Source: Nocardia nova (GTDB lineage Bacteria; Actinomycetota; Actinomycetes; Mycobacteriales; Mycobacteriaceae). Taken from it: DNA of 64,000 nucleotides. The translations under genes and the position numbers were made by a program. Below are positions 42,756 through 51,262 of the stretch, in pieces. The DNA is taken from assembly GCF_002933465.1 (NCBI RefSeq), contig NZ_PSZE01000012.1, forward strand, positions 62,001 to 126,000, given 5' to 3'. Numbering within the stretch: the first letter of the stretch is position 1; each line of letters starts with the position of its first letter. The notes under the pieces were generated by a model. It did not search any database. It was given only the letters and a program-made list of their open reading frames with translations, and was not told where the DNA came from.

Positions 42756-43565
42756 ATGAGGATCACCCGTTTCGCGAAAGCCGTTTCGATCGTGTACGCG
42801 CTGATCGCCGGTTTCGTCGTGGCCGCAATCGGACCCGCGAACGCTCAGACCATGCCGACGATCGTGCTGGTACACGGCGCGTTCGCCGACACCACCAGTT
42901 GGGATGCCGTCGCCGGCGATGTGCGCGAGCGGGGGTATCAGGTGGTGGTGCCCGAGAATCCGCTGCGCGGACCGGCCTACGACGCCGCGGCGGTCGAGAA
43001 GACCGTCGCCGGGATCTCCGGTCCGGTCGTCCTGGTCGGCCACTCCTATGGCGGCGCGGTGATCACGAACATTCACAATCCGAACGTGAAGGCGCTGGTG
43101 TTCGTGGCGGCGTTCGCGCCGGCGCAGGGCGAGCCGGTGGCTCTGGCGTTGGATCCGATCCGTTTCCCCGGCAGCCAGCTACTGCCGCCGGCATTGCAGA
43201 TGAAGGTCGTCGACGATTCGAGCAACGCCCTCGGCCGCAACCTCGACGCCTACATCGCCGACGCCTCGTTCCATCAGGTATTCGCCCCCGATGTCAGCGA
43301 TGCCATGGCCGCTACCATGCTTGCCCACCAGAAATCTCTCGCGGTGGCGGCGAATGTCGAGCCGTCCGGATCGCCCGCGTGGTCGAACACGCCCAGCTGG
43401 TACTTGGTCTCGGCGAACGACACCGTGATCCCGCCCGCCGCGCAGCGGTGGATGGCGGGCCGGATCGGCGCGCACACCAGTGAGGTGCAGGCGTCGCACG
43501 TCGCGCTCGTCTCCCAGCCGGGCGTGGTGGCCGATGTGATCGCGTCGGCGGCCGCGGCGACATAG
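42756..43565 (+). CDS. Secreted alpha/beta hydrolase
   Basis: 269 residues. Signal peptide to about residue 30 (ALIAGFVVAAIGPANAQT, cleaved after ANA), oxyanion region LVHGAFADTTSWD, nucleophile GHSYGG near residue 107, catalytic Asp in SANDTVIPP and His in ASHVALVSQP. These EstC/pyrethroid-hydrolase-type proteins are exported esterases of unclear substrate. AAGGGA ribosome site. It stands alone. Confidence 0.88.
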   Translation: MRITRFAKAVSIVYALIAGFVVAAIGPANAQTMPTIVLVHGAFADTTSWDAVAGDVRERGYQVVVPENPLRGPAYDAAAVEKTVAGISGPVVLVGHSYGGAVITNIHNPNVKALVFVAAFAPAQGEPVALALDPIRFPGSQLLPPALQMKVVDDSSNALGRNLDAYIADASFHQVFAPDVSDAMAATMLAHQKSLAVAANVEPSGSPAWSNTPSWYLVSANDTVIPPAAQRWMAGRIGAHTSEVQASHVALVSQPGVVADVIASAAAAT

Positions 43566-43583
43566 CCGCGGCGACATAATTTG

Positions 43584-44579
43584 TCAGCGCTGTTTGCGCT
43601 GACGCTCCCGGAGCACATGGGAACGCAGGCGGGAGAATCCTTTGACGCGCACGCTGCGTAGGTGACGAAGGGAGAACTCGGTGTCGCCGGCCAGGGCCGC
43701 GGCCGCGCCGTCGTCCACGAGAACCGTGCCCGGACGCGCGACACCGGTCAGCCGGGCGGCGGTGTTGACCACCGTGCCGTACAGATCACCGAAGCGGGTC
43801 AGCACAGAGCCGTAGGCCAGGCCCACCCGGATCTGGGGCATCTCCGAAATCTTCTGTGCCGCTCGGTCGATCGCTACGTGCAGGGCCAGCGCGATGCGCG
43901 CGCCCCGGTGCGGATCGTCGACGGCGAACATCACCTCGTCGCCGACGTTCTTGATCACCCACCCGCCGTGGGCGGTGATCGCCTCGGTGGTCGCGGTTTC
44001 GAAGGCTTCCAGCAGATCGGTCAGCTCGTCGGGGTCGAGGTGCCGTGACAGCCGGGTGTAGCCCGCCATATCGGCGAAGCCGACGAGCAATTGCCGTGCG
44101 GCGCCGTCGGATTCGAGAGACCGGCTCAGCGCCGCGGCCAGATGCCGCCGCCAGGCGTACTGCTGCAGGTCGGTGAGCACCTCGATGGCGTGGGTGGTGG
44201 CCTCGGCATCGGTGCCGGCGCCGAGTTCGCGGGTGATCAGGTCCGCCTGCCATTCGGCCAGCCGCGCCATCGACTGGCCGAGGGTACGGGCCGCGGCAAT
44301 CTGGTTCTGCTCGTTGACATTCGAGGCCGGGCCCAAGGCGCAGAAGGTGCGCACCGCCGCGACGTCGGCGTCGGTGAACGCCTCCTCGTCGTCGCTGGCC
44401 GCGGCCGGGAAGCCCAATGCGATCCACAGTTTGCGGGCGCTGTCGACCGAGACCCCGGAAAGCTCGGCGACCTGAGCGCGGGTGTAGCGGCGGGGACCAC
44501 CGAGGAGAGTTTTTTCGACCACCGCGTCGACCACGTCGGCCGGCTCACCAGACTCGCTCACCCGGCAAGTACAGCACAT
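43584..44579 (-). CDS. Class III adenylate cyclase with N-terminal regulatory domain
   Basis: 331 residues from ATG 44579 (a GTG at 44561 is possible). The N-terminal 155 residues form a helical regulatory domain of the Rv1264/Rv2212 kind, opening with a MerR-like motif (YTRAQVAELSGVSVDSARKLWIALG). The catalytic domain has the full residue set: metal Asp D170 and D214, adenine-selecting K210 and D265, transition-state N272 and R276. It should therefore be an active homodimeric cAMP synthase. It lacks membrane helices. The gene faces away from the sigma factor gene. Confidence 0.9.
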   Translation of the reverse strand: MCCTCRVSESGEPADVVDAVVEKTLLGGPRRYTRAQVAELSGVSVDSARKLWIALGFPAAASDDEEAFTDADVAAVRTFCALGPASNVNEQNQIAAARTLGQSMARLAEWQADLITRELGAGTDAEATTHAIEVLTDLQQYAWRRHLAAALSRSLESDGAARQLLVGFADMAGYTRLSRHLDPDELTDLLEAFETATTEAITAHGGWVIKNVGDEVMFAVDDPHRGARIALALHVAIDRAAQKISEMPQIRVGLAYGSVLTRFGDLYGTVVNTAARLTGVARPGTVLVDDGAAAALAGDTEFSLRHLRSVRVKGFSRLRSHVLRERQRKQR

Positions 44580-44630
44580 ACGGCACGGATGGCGCCGCCG
44601 TCGTTCGGACGGATTCGACCGAAATCTCTT

Positions 44631-44655
44631 GTTTGATCGTCCGAGCCACGGATAC
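44631..44655 (+). promoter_or_regulatory. SigF/SigB-type promoter
   Basis: GTTT (44631-44634), 15 bases, GGATAC (44650-44655) resembles the stress-sigma promoter GTTT-N15-17-GGGTAT (4 of 6 in the -10). It lies 41 bases upstream of the sigma gene's preferred start and would allow autoregulation. Confidence 0.4.
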
Positions 44656-44695
44656 CCAGGGCGGCATGGTTCATACGGAAGCTGCGGAGACGATC

Positions 44696-45547
44696 ATGAG
44701 CACCGACACCACTGCTGCCTCGCCCCGTTGCGCGACCGCTCGCGACGACGGTGGCCGCAATTCCTATGACGGAATCGAAGATTCCTTCCGTGCGCTGGCC
44801 GAACTCGACGCCGCCGATCCGCGCCGGGCTCGGCTGCGGGAGCAGATCATCGCCGACTGCATGCCGCTGGCCGCGCATATCGCCCGCCGGTACGAGGGCC
44901 GCGGCCAGTCGCGGGAGGATCTGCGACAGGTCGCCAATCTCGCGCTGGTGCTGTCGGTGGACCGTTACGACGTTTCCCGGGGCGCACCGTTCCTGGGCTT
45001 TGCCGTGCCGACGATCATGGGGGAGGTGCGGCGTTATTTCCGCGACAGCGGGTGGGCGGTGAAGGTGCCGCGCCGGATGAAGGAACTGCGCGCCCGCATC
45101 TCCCAGCACAGCCTGGTGCTGTCGCAGCAACTCGGTCGCGAGCCCAGCAGCCATGAACTCGCCCGCGCCCTCGACGTCCCGGTCGAGGAGATCGTGCAGG
45201 CCACCGTCGCGGCGAACAGCTATCTGTGCGACTCGCTCGACGAAACCCAGTCCGCCGCGAGCGGCAGCCCCACGCCGCTGGGTGCCCGGCTGGCGGTCGA
45301 CGAACCGCGCTACGAGCTCACCGAGGATGCCATCACGGTGAAACCGCTGATCGAGGCCCTGCCCGAGCAGGAGCGCACGATCTTGATCCAGCGCTTCTAC
45401 GAGAACAAGACCCAGTCCGAGATCGCTGCGCTGCACGGTATCTCGCAGATGCAGGTCTCGCGGATCCTCGGCCGGGTTCTCAGCGGTCTGCGCGACCAGG
45501 CGCTCGCCGAACCCACGCGACCCCGGCACCTGAGCGCGGTGGCGTAA
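44696..45547 (+). CDS. SigF/SigB-family alternative sigma factor
   Basis: 283 residues. Regions 2 (LAAHIARRYEGRGQSREDLRQVANLALVLSVDRYD in parts: ARRYEGRGQSREDLRQVA, LVLSVDRYDVSRG), 3 (RISQHSLVLSQQLGREPSSHELARALDV) and 4 (LPEQERTILIQRFYENKTQSEIAALHGISQMQVSRILGRVL in parts) match the stress/sporulation SigF family, not ECF sigmas. Such factors are usually held by an RsbW-type anti-sigma, but none is adjacent. The ATG at 44696 or 44666 may start it. No paired partner-switch gene is in the window. Confidence 0.92.
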   Translation: MSTDTTAASPRCATARDDGGRNSYDGIEDSFRALAELDAADPRRARLREQIIADCMPLAAHIARRYEGRGQSREDLRQVANLALVLSVDRYDVSRGAPFLGFAVPTIMGEVRRYFRDSGWAVKVPRRMKELRARISQHSLVLSQQLGREPSSHELARALDVPVEEIVQATVAANSYLCDSLDETQSAASGSPTPLGARLAVDEPRYELTEDAITVKPLIEALPEQERTILIQRFYENKTQSEIAALHGISQMQVSRILGRVLSGLRDQALAEPTRPRHLSAVA

Positions 45548-45577
45548 ACCGGCGCGCCGGCTTCCAATTTGCCGGTT
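45547..45577 (+). terminator. Possible hairpin terminator after the sigma gene
   Basis: AACCGGC (45547-45553) and GCCGGTT (45571-45577) can pair; the palindrome CCGGCGCGCCGG (45549-45560) competes. It begins at the stop codon. There is no T run. Confidence 0.4.
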
Positions 45578-45891
45578 CCGTACTCGAATGCCCGGAGCTA
45601 CGGCCATGATCGGTAGGGTGTGCCGGCTCTAGACCGCAGGGCCGGTTCGTTTTCTCGGCGAGAGAGGTCGGGCCGATCGATGGCTGAGACTCCAGCGGTC
45701 ACCACCGCCCCGTGCGCTGTCGGCGCTCCCGGACTGTTGCTGCGCATCGACGAGGTGATGCGCCGCCACGCCGGTCACACCCTGTTCCGCATCGTCACCG
45801 CGATCATCGGCCCGGTGCACGCGGTCCCGGATTATCTGACCTTGCACGCCGAAGCTCGCCACTCCGCTGGCGTGAGTGGATGCCCAGCGGC
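45578..45891. other. Intergenic region, no convincing gene
   Basis: About 310 bases. A plus-strand frame from ATG 45680 (MAETPAVTTAPC...) is open, but it runs straight through the hairpin at 45892 and across the opposite gene, so I do not accept it as a gene. Nothing else was seen. Confidence 0.45.
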
Positions 45892-45933
45892 CCCGCCGAT
45901 GCCACGGCCGGGCGAAAGCCGTGCATCGGCGGG
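45892..45933. terminator. Long hairpin terminator
   Basis: CCCGCCGATG-C-CACGGC pairs with GCCGTG-CATCGGCGGG: 16 base pairs with a single bulged base and a 9-base loop. It lies 11 bases after the stop of the minus-strand esterase gene. Confidence 0.75.
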
Positions 45934-45943
45934 ACGCACGGCG

Positions 45944-46741
45944 CTAGGCGAAGTTCTCCGTGATGTAGTTCGCCGCCGCGGTCGTCCACGTCACGTCGGT
46001 GCCAGGCATGGTGTGCGCCGGGTACAACACGTGCTGGCCGTCGGGATACGGGGTGAGATAGCCGATCACGCCGTTGACTGTCGTGGCGAAGCGTTGCAGG
46101 TTGGCCACCGGATTCGACATCAGGAATTCCAGCAGCTGCGCGAAGATGAGATAGCTCGCGTTGCCGAAGCGCGCGCCCTCGACGAACGAGAACGGCGCGA
46201 TGCCCACGTCGATGATATGAAGCGGCGAGTCGGCCGGAGACGCGGTGATGATGTCGCCCGGGTTCGCGTACTCCCGGGTGGCGACCGCAGCGGGCCAGGT
46301 GCCGTGCTGTCCGTGCAGGCCGTACGTCGTGGGCGGGCACAGGTTGTTCACCGAATCGCCGGCCTTGCGCAGGGGGTTGGCGATGAACACGGCGAAGGCG
46401 ATCTCGAGCGGGCTGCCGTCGGTGTTGGTGTACTCACCCGAGGCCACCCCCTCGAGGATCCGGCTCGCGCAGATGCCGCCGAGCGAATAGCTCAGCAGCG
46501 CACAGACATTCGGCGACTGCGCAATCGCCTCGACACCCGCGGCGATACCCAGCCGGACCGAGGTGTCCAGCGACGGCCCCCACAGATTCGGATCCGGCCC
46601 GACGGAGGCGGGCCAGTCGGGTTCGAAGAAGCTGAAGCTGTCTGTCGAGAGCAGATCGGTGACCGCGGCCAGCATGCCCGCGGGGCTGCCGTCCGCGTTC
46701 CGGGGCTCTCCGGTTCCTCGCAACGTGATGATGTCGATCAT
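45944..46741 (-). CDS. LysB/cutinase-like esterase
   Basis: 265 residues from ATG 46741 with an AAGGAG ribosome site at ideal spacing. Opening MIDIITLRGTGEP, nucleophile motif SYSLGG (Ser86), and a late HVLYPAHTMPGTD that may hold the His. The order resembles phage lysin B and PE-PPE/cutinase-type serine esterases, which hydrolyse mycolyl-arabinogalactan or cutin-like esters. There is no signal peptide, as in phage LysB. With the neighbouring GH25 lysin it looks like a phage-type envelope-lysis pair. Confidence 0.7.
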   Translation of the reverse strand: MIDIITLRGTGEPRNADGSPAGMLAAVTDLLSTDSFSFFEPDWPASVGPDPNLWGPSLDTSVRLGIAAGVEAIAQSPNVCALLSYSLGGICASRILEGVASGEYTNTDGSPLEIAFAVFIANPLRKAGDSVNNLCPPTTYGLHGQHGTWPAAVATREYANPGDIITASPADSPLHIIDVGIAPFSFVEGARFGNASYLIFAQLLEFLMSNPVANLQRFATTVNGVIGYLTPYPDGQHVLYPAHTMPGTDVTWTTAAANYITENFA

Positions 46742-46815
46742 CGGGTTCTCCTTGCCCGCGACGAACTTCGACGGATCTTCCACGGTAGGTCCCGAACCGA
46801 GTACGGTCGGGTGTT

Positions 46816-47451
46816 GTGAAAAGAAGGCGGATGGCGTGGTGGTCGCTCACCGTGGCTGTGGCTGTGACCGCGGCTGTGGCTGTGGTCGTTACCGGCTGCG
46901 GGTCGGACCAGTCGGCGCCGGACACTCCGAATACGAGCACGGCCCCGGCCTTACACGTGGGTTCGGTACCTTCCGACGATGGTACCCCGTCCACCCGTGC
47001 TGCGAATGCCGTTGCGGCACAATGCCGGACATCGGATCTCGCGGCCGCGTTGGGACCCGCGAACGCCGCTGCCGGAACTGTCGCGTTTCCGATCGTGTTC
47101 ACCAACAACGGGTCCGGCCCGTGTGTCCTCGAAGGTTTCCCCGGCGTCTCCTACGCCACCGGCCCCGATAGTGCACCCGTCGGCACTCCGGCCGCCCGCG
47201 AGGGAACCGCGTCCGGCCCGGTCTCGCTGGCGGCCGGCGGCCAGGCGTCGGCGCTGGTGTTCGCGGTCGACGTGCACAACATTCCGGCCGAGCAGTGCGG
47301 ACCCGTCGACGTGCCGGGGCTGCGAATCTACCCGCCCGACAACACCGCATCGCTGTATCTCGACCATGCGGCGACGGCGTGCGGTAACGGACAAATGACT
47401 ACGCATCAGCTGCGGGTGCGAGCCCTCGTACCGGGCGCCGAGGGGCGGTAA
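46816..47451 (+). CDS. DUF4232-domain lipoprotein
   Basis: 211 residues. Lipobox VTGC near residue 28 after a basic N-terminus and a hydrophobic stretch. The mature part has the DUF4232 features: CRTSDLAAALGPANAAAG, FTNNGSGPCVLEGFPGVSY and a paired Cys near the end (AATACGNG). Exported, membrane-anchored immunoglobulin-like domain; function unknown. GTG start; divergent from the esterase gene. Confidence 0.85.
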   Translation: MKRRRMAWWSLTVAVAVTAAVAVVVTGCGSDQSAPDTPNTSTAPALHVGSVPSDDGTPSTRAANAVAAQCRTSDLAAALGPANAAAGTVAFPIVFTNNGSGPCVLEGFPGVSYATGPDSAPVGTPAAREGTASGPVSLAAGGQASALVFAVDVHNIPAEQCGPVDVPGLRIYPPDNTASLYLDHAATACGNGQMTTHQLRVRALVPGAEGR

Positions 47452-47608
47452 TTCGATCATCGACGGGTTTCGTTGGGGGACCGTCGATTACGACGCGGTC
47501 ACGAGAACCGCACTATCGATGACGGGACAGGCGTAGCCTCGGACAATGAGATAGCCACCCACTCGAAACCCGGTCCTGCCGAGGACCGGTCGACTCTTGG
47601 AGGGGAAT

Positions 47609-48559
47609 ATGGTCGATTCCCTTTTCGCCGACGTGTCCGAGTTCCAAGTGCCGGTCGACGACTCTTACCCGTATCAGATCTTCTCGTTCCGTTCCAACGA
47701 CGGGACCTATCAGGACCACAACTTCTATTCGAACTATTCCTGGGCGGCCCGGGCCGCCGATTCCGGACGCATCGCCTGCTTCATCGTCTACTTCTATTGG
47801 CGGCCGAACTGGCTCGATACCGTCGACACCCACCGGAGCATGGTCGGTCAGGCGGGTGGCCCGCATCCGAAGATGATCGCGATGATCGATGTGGAATCGG
47901 GCGGCAACCCCGGTGGGGATCAATCGGACGGAATCAACCGCGCCTACTGGCGGCTGGCCGATTGGCTCGGCTCGACCCGGCGGGTCATCGGCTACGCCAA
48001 CCGGCCCGACTTCGACAACATGTGGCCGGTGCGCCCGGACGGCCTCAACATGATCGGCGCCGGTTACGGCAGCAACCCCGATCTGCCCGGCCAGATCGCG
48101 CACCAGTACACCGACGGTCAGGGCTACGGCGGCGGCCTGCCCGAGGGCGCTCCGCCCTTCGGCAATTGCGATATGAACTCCGCCGACGGCTTCTCACCGG
48201 AGGATTTCGCCAACCAGGTCGGGGTCGGCACGGTGGCACCGGATCCGGTGACCGACATGTGGATTCAGTTCATGGGGATCGGCGGCAACGGCTGGCCGCA
48301 ACTGGCCGGCCATACGCTCGTCGACGGTGTCGCCAGCGTGGGGCAGACCCTCGGCCTGCCGGGCTTCGCGGCGCCGCCGGGCCCCACCCAGGTGCCGCTG
48401 CCGCGTGACTCCGACGGCCGCATCCGCGACGAGTGGATCCAGATGCGCGGACTGCAGGGCACCGGCTGGCCGCAGCTGGGCGGCTGGTCCCTGGTCGACG
48501 CCATCGCGGCCATCGGGCAGAAACTCGATATCCCCGGCTTCCAGCCGCCCAACCCGTAA
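47609..48559 (+). CDS. Phage-endolysin-like GH25 muramidase with C-terminal repeats
   Basis: 316 residues from ATG 47609 with GGAGGGG upstream. Residues 5-210 form a GH25-like barrel: ADVSEFQ with the first Asp (D8), MIDVESGGN with D94 and E96 in the DxE position, YANRPDFDNMW. The C-terminus has two tandem repeats of about 45 residues, each reading WIQ...GWPQL.G..LVD..A.IGQ.L..PGF, likely a wall-binding module. There is no signal peptide. It resembles endolysins of actinophages that cleave peptidoglycan. Confidence 0.75.
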   Translation: MVDSLFADVSEFQVPVDDSYPYQIFSFRSNDGTYQDHNFYSNYSWAARAADSGRIACFIVYFYWRPNWLDTVDTHRSMVGQAGGPHPKMIAMIDVESGGNPGGDQSDGINRAYWRLADWLGSTRRVIGYANRPDFDNMWPVRPDGLNMIGAGYGSNPDLPGQIAHQYTDGQGYGGGLPEGAPPFGNCDMNSADGFSPEDFANQVGVGTVAPDPVTDMWIQFMGIGGNGWPQLAGHTLVDGVASVGQTLGLPGFAAPPGPTQVPLPRDSDGRIRDEWIQMRGLQGTGWPQLGGWSLVDAIAAIGQKLDIPGFQPPNP

Positions 48560-48580
48560 AGCCCCCGACGGAGTATTCGC

Positions 48581-48916
48581 ATGCCGACAATCGCCAGTAC
48601 GAACGGCCGCTTCTTCGTGATCATCGACTGCGTGCCTCAGGTCCGGGCGGCGGCGACAGCGGCCGCCGCGGGCGGCACCCTCGCCGCCCTCACCACCGCC
48701 GCGGCCGCCGAGATCGCGTTTCCGGAGGGGGCTTTCGCCGACGTGGCCACCTGCGCCACCCCACAGGCCGGGCCGACGGCCTGGTTCGCCACCTTCAACG
48801 GCGGGGTCCCCGACGGCTGCGTTTATGCCATCGATCTGACCACCGGGCAGGTGTGTGCCGAGAACGCCAACCGGGCCGCGGCATGGACCCGGTTCGTGCT
48901 CGCGGCCCCGGCATGA
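48581..48916 (+). CDS. Hypothetical protein between lysin-like and DUF4185 genes
   Basis: 111 residues from ATG 48581, 21 bases after the lysin-like gene. A hydrophobic Ala-rich stretch (AAATAAAAGGTLAALTTAAAAEIAF) lies near residues 20-45, followed by a globular part with three Cys. Its place in a lysis-like module brings a holin or lysin accessory to mind, but it lacks the two clear membrane helices of a holin. No family is recognised. Confidence 0.5.
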   Translation: MPTIASTNGRFFVIIDCVPQVRAAATAAAAGGTLAALTTAAAAEIAFPEGAFADVATCATPQAGPTAWFATFNGGVPDGCVYAIDLTTGQVCAENANRAAAWTRFVLAAPA

Positions 48917-48923
48917 GCCGGCG

Positions 48924-49979
48924 ATGGCGACGCATTGGGGGACTCCGCTCACCGGGTACACCGGAAGTACGGCGAGACAATTCGGTGTAGGCGGCACCGA
49001 TCTCGGAATCCCGTACGACCGAGAACGTTTCGCGCCGGGCGGGTCGGGATTCGTCTTCGGTGACACGTTCACCGGTGACAGTCAGGGGTCCGGCACCTGG
49101 CTCGGCTCGCCGGTGTTGCTGTTCGGCTCGGACCTCCCGGACGCCACCACCACCTTCTCCGCGACACCCGATGGCGCGCAGGCGCGCCAGGCCCTCACCT
49201 ACGCCCACAACACCGACAACGGCTACGGGGTGGAGGTCAGCCGCATTCCCAACGACGCGTTCGTCGATCCGAACGGGCGGACGTGGCTGACCTACACCAG
49301 TGTTCACGACTGGAGCATCCCCGACGATCGCTACGGCGCGTTGTTCTGTGGGCTGGCCTACTCCGACGACGACGGCGCGACCTGGACCGATAACGCGGCC
49401 GTCTGGCTCAACGACGGCAGTGACGGCTACGACGGCTGGAGTCCGTACATGATGCAGTCGTTCGCCGGCATCGGGAACAACAACGGCGACGGCTATCTGT
49501 ACATCGTCTCGAAGGAGTGGGGCCGCAGCCACAATCGCAACGGCCCGATCCTGATGCGGGTGCCGTGGCAGCAGATCGCTGTCCGCGCCGATTACGAATA
49601 CTGGGGCTACGACGGTTCGGCGTGGCGGTGGGGCAATCCCACGCCCACGCCGCTGTTCGGCGGTATGGGACCGATCGGTGAGGTGAGTGTGAAGAACATC
49701 GCCGGTACGTGGGTCATGTCCTACTTCGACGTCGTCGGCGCCTGCATCTCGACCCGCACCGCACCGGCCGTCGATCGCGTCTGGACGGCGCCGAAACGGC
49801 AGATTGTCGCCTCCGCACCGTGGTGGCAGTTCTGGGTCCGCACCTTCCCGCAACTCTACGGTGGCTATATCCACCCTCGGTCGAGCTCACCCACCGACAT
49901 CACTCTCTATGTCTCCCAATGGAATACCACCACGAACAGTCCGTATTGGGTGATGCAGTTCGACGGAATCACACCGTAG
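48924..49979 (+). CDS. DUF4185 beta-propeller-like protein
   Basis: 351 residues. The DUF4185 pattern is evident: GGTDLGIPYD, GFVFGDTFTG, repeated Asp-rich blade motifs (YSDDDGATWTD, NNNGDGYLYIVS, GYIHPRSSSPTDITLYVS). Such domains are sialidase-like propellers found in actinophage tail and host surface proteins and thought to bind or cleave wall glycans. There is no signal peptide. The start ATG at 48924 overlaps nothing; 7 bases follow the preceding stop. Confidence 0.8.
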   Translation: MATHWGTPLTGYTGSTARQFGVGGTDLGIPYDRERFAPGGSGFVFGDTFTGDSQGSGTWLGSPVLLFGSDLPDATTTFSATPDGAQARQALTYAHNTDNGYGVEVSRIPNDAFVDPNGRTWLTYTSVHDWSIPDDRYGALFCGLAYSDDDGATWTDNAAVWLNDGSDGYDGWSPYMMQSFAGIGNNNGDGYLYIVSKEWGRSHNRNGPILMRVPWQQIAVRADYEYWGYDGSAWRWGNPTPTPLFGGMGPIGEVSVKNIAGTWVMSYFDVVGACISTRTAPAVDRVWTAPKRQIVASAPWWQFWVRTFPQLYGGYIHPRSSSPTDITLYVSQWNTTTNSPYWVMQFDGITP

Positions 49980-50116
49980 CGGCCGGGGCAGTGCGGAGGG
50001 CGACCCGCGAGCATCGCCTTCGCCGCGGCGCGCTGGTCGGCGCGGGGGTATCGAGTTCGGCGATGCAGATCTGACGCAAGCTCCGCTTCGCCGCGCGGGT
50101 GTAGCGCGTCGACCCC

Positions 50117-50148
50117 GCGGCCGGCTCGCATCCGTGCGAGCCGGCCGC
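50117..50148. terminator. Bidirectional hairpin terminator
   Basis: A perfect 14-base stem, GCGGCCGGCTCGCA / TGCGAGCCGGCCGC, with loop TCCG, between the convergent DUF4185 and DUF5996 genes. Confidence 0.85.
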
Positions 50149-50165
50149 TGCGCTGTTCGCGTCCC

Positions 50166-51125
50166 TCAGCGCGACGACCAGGGCGCCGCCGCCTTCTTCT
50201 CGGCCCACCGATGCGGATCGCCTTCGAGCTCGGTGCGATCCCACCGCCCCAATTCGGCTGCCGCCGCGTACGTTTCGCGCAGAAAGGCCGCCACCACGGC
50301 GTTCGGGTCATCCGCCGTCCGCACAGTTTCGTACGGAAGAACGAATTCCCCCAGCGCGGCGTCGTAACCCGCTCCCGGCACCTGCAGCTGCCGCTCGCGG
50401 TAGCCCTCCGGTTCGGGATACGCGTAGGCGTAGAACGCGCCTTCCTCGCCGCCGCCGGGCCAGAATCCGCAACTGCTGAGTTCGTGGGAATAACCCTCCA
50501 CCATGACCCAATCAGCACAGTGCGGCGCACCGCCGCCGTGTTCCGGCGCGGTTCGCCCCGAAAACCGCGTATAGGCGAGATCCATTGCGCCCCAGAAGAA
50601 ATGCACCGGACTGGACTTGCCGACATATCCCGACCGGAACTCGTTGAGCCCGCGATTCGCGTGCACGAGCTGCCGCCAGAACGCCCGCGCGGACTCCGGA
50701 TCGTAAGAGGCGTGCCGGGTGTCCTCGGCGAACGGAATGGACGGATCGACCTCGTTGGGCCGTCCCTGAATCCGAGTCGGCAACCCCAGCTCGTCGAGCG
50801 CCCGCATGGTTTCGGCGTAGAACTGTGCCACGGTTTTCGGCGCGAGCGCCACACTGCGCGTATCGCCGCTGTCGGCGCGGATCACCAACCGATCCGCGAG
50901 AAAGTCGAATTCGATATCGAACAGCCGATCACCGTAGGGAATCGCCGGCGTCATCAACCCCCGCGGACTCACGACGAGAGTCACCTGCCACCAGTGATTC
51001 AACAACGGAGCATGCGCGAGCCGAACCTTCCCCACGATCTGCATCCACATATGCAGGGTCTCGCGCGTCTGCGCCCACTCCGCAACCCGCAACCGCGGCC
51101 ATGTGCTGGGATTTGTTTCCGGCAT
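50166..51125 (-). CDS. DUF5996 family protein
   Basis: 319 residues without signal or membrane helices. It carries recognisable blocks of the family: WPRLRVAEWAQTRETLHMWMQIVGKVRLA, FFWGAMDLAYTRFSGR, and SHELSSCGFWPGGG.EGAFYAYAYPEPEGY. The function is unknown; the conserved Trp/His-rich core suggests an enzyme. Start ATG at 51125. Convergent with the DUF4185 gene. Confidence 0.85.
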   Translation of the reverse strand: MPETNPSTWPRLRVAEWAQTRETLHMWMQIVGKVRLAHAPLLNHWWQVTLVVSPRGLMTPAIPYGDRLFDIEFDFLADRLVIRADSGDTRSVALAPKTVAQFYAETMRALDELGLPTRIQGRPNEVDPSIPFAEDTRHASYDPESARAFWRQLVHANRGLNEFRSGYVGKSSPVHFFWGAMDLAYTRFSGRTAPEHGGGAPHCADWVMVEGYSHELSSCGFWPGGGEEGAFYAYAYPEPEGYRERQLQVPGAGYDAALGEFVLPYETVRTADDPNAVVAAFLRETYAAAAELGRWDRTELEGDPHRWAEKKAAAPWSSR

Positions 51126-51262
51126 ATCGATGGTCCCTTCGTCGATACCTTCGACCCGGGGGTCTCGAGCTTTTCCGGTTTCAGCGGGCCGGGAGAGGTA
51201 CAGCGGTTGTCCCGGCTACGGTAGCGCAACCGCGACGTAGGGCCGGCCGTCGACCGTGTGGT

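Noticed and set aside
45620..46819. 399-residue plus-strand frame starting MAETPAV-like at 45680
   Set aside because: Runs through a 16-bp hairpin and then antisense to the esterase gene, which has a strong ribosome site and an SxSxG-type motif.
45944..49979. A complete prophage
   Set aside because: Only lysis-like and DUF4185 genes are present; no integrase, terminase, portal, capsid or tail genes and no att-like repeats were seen.
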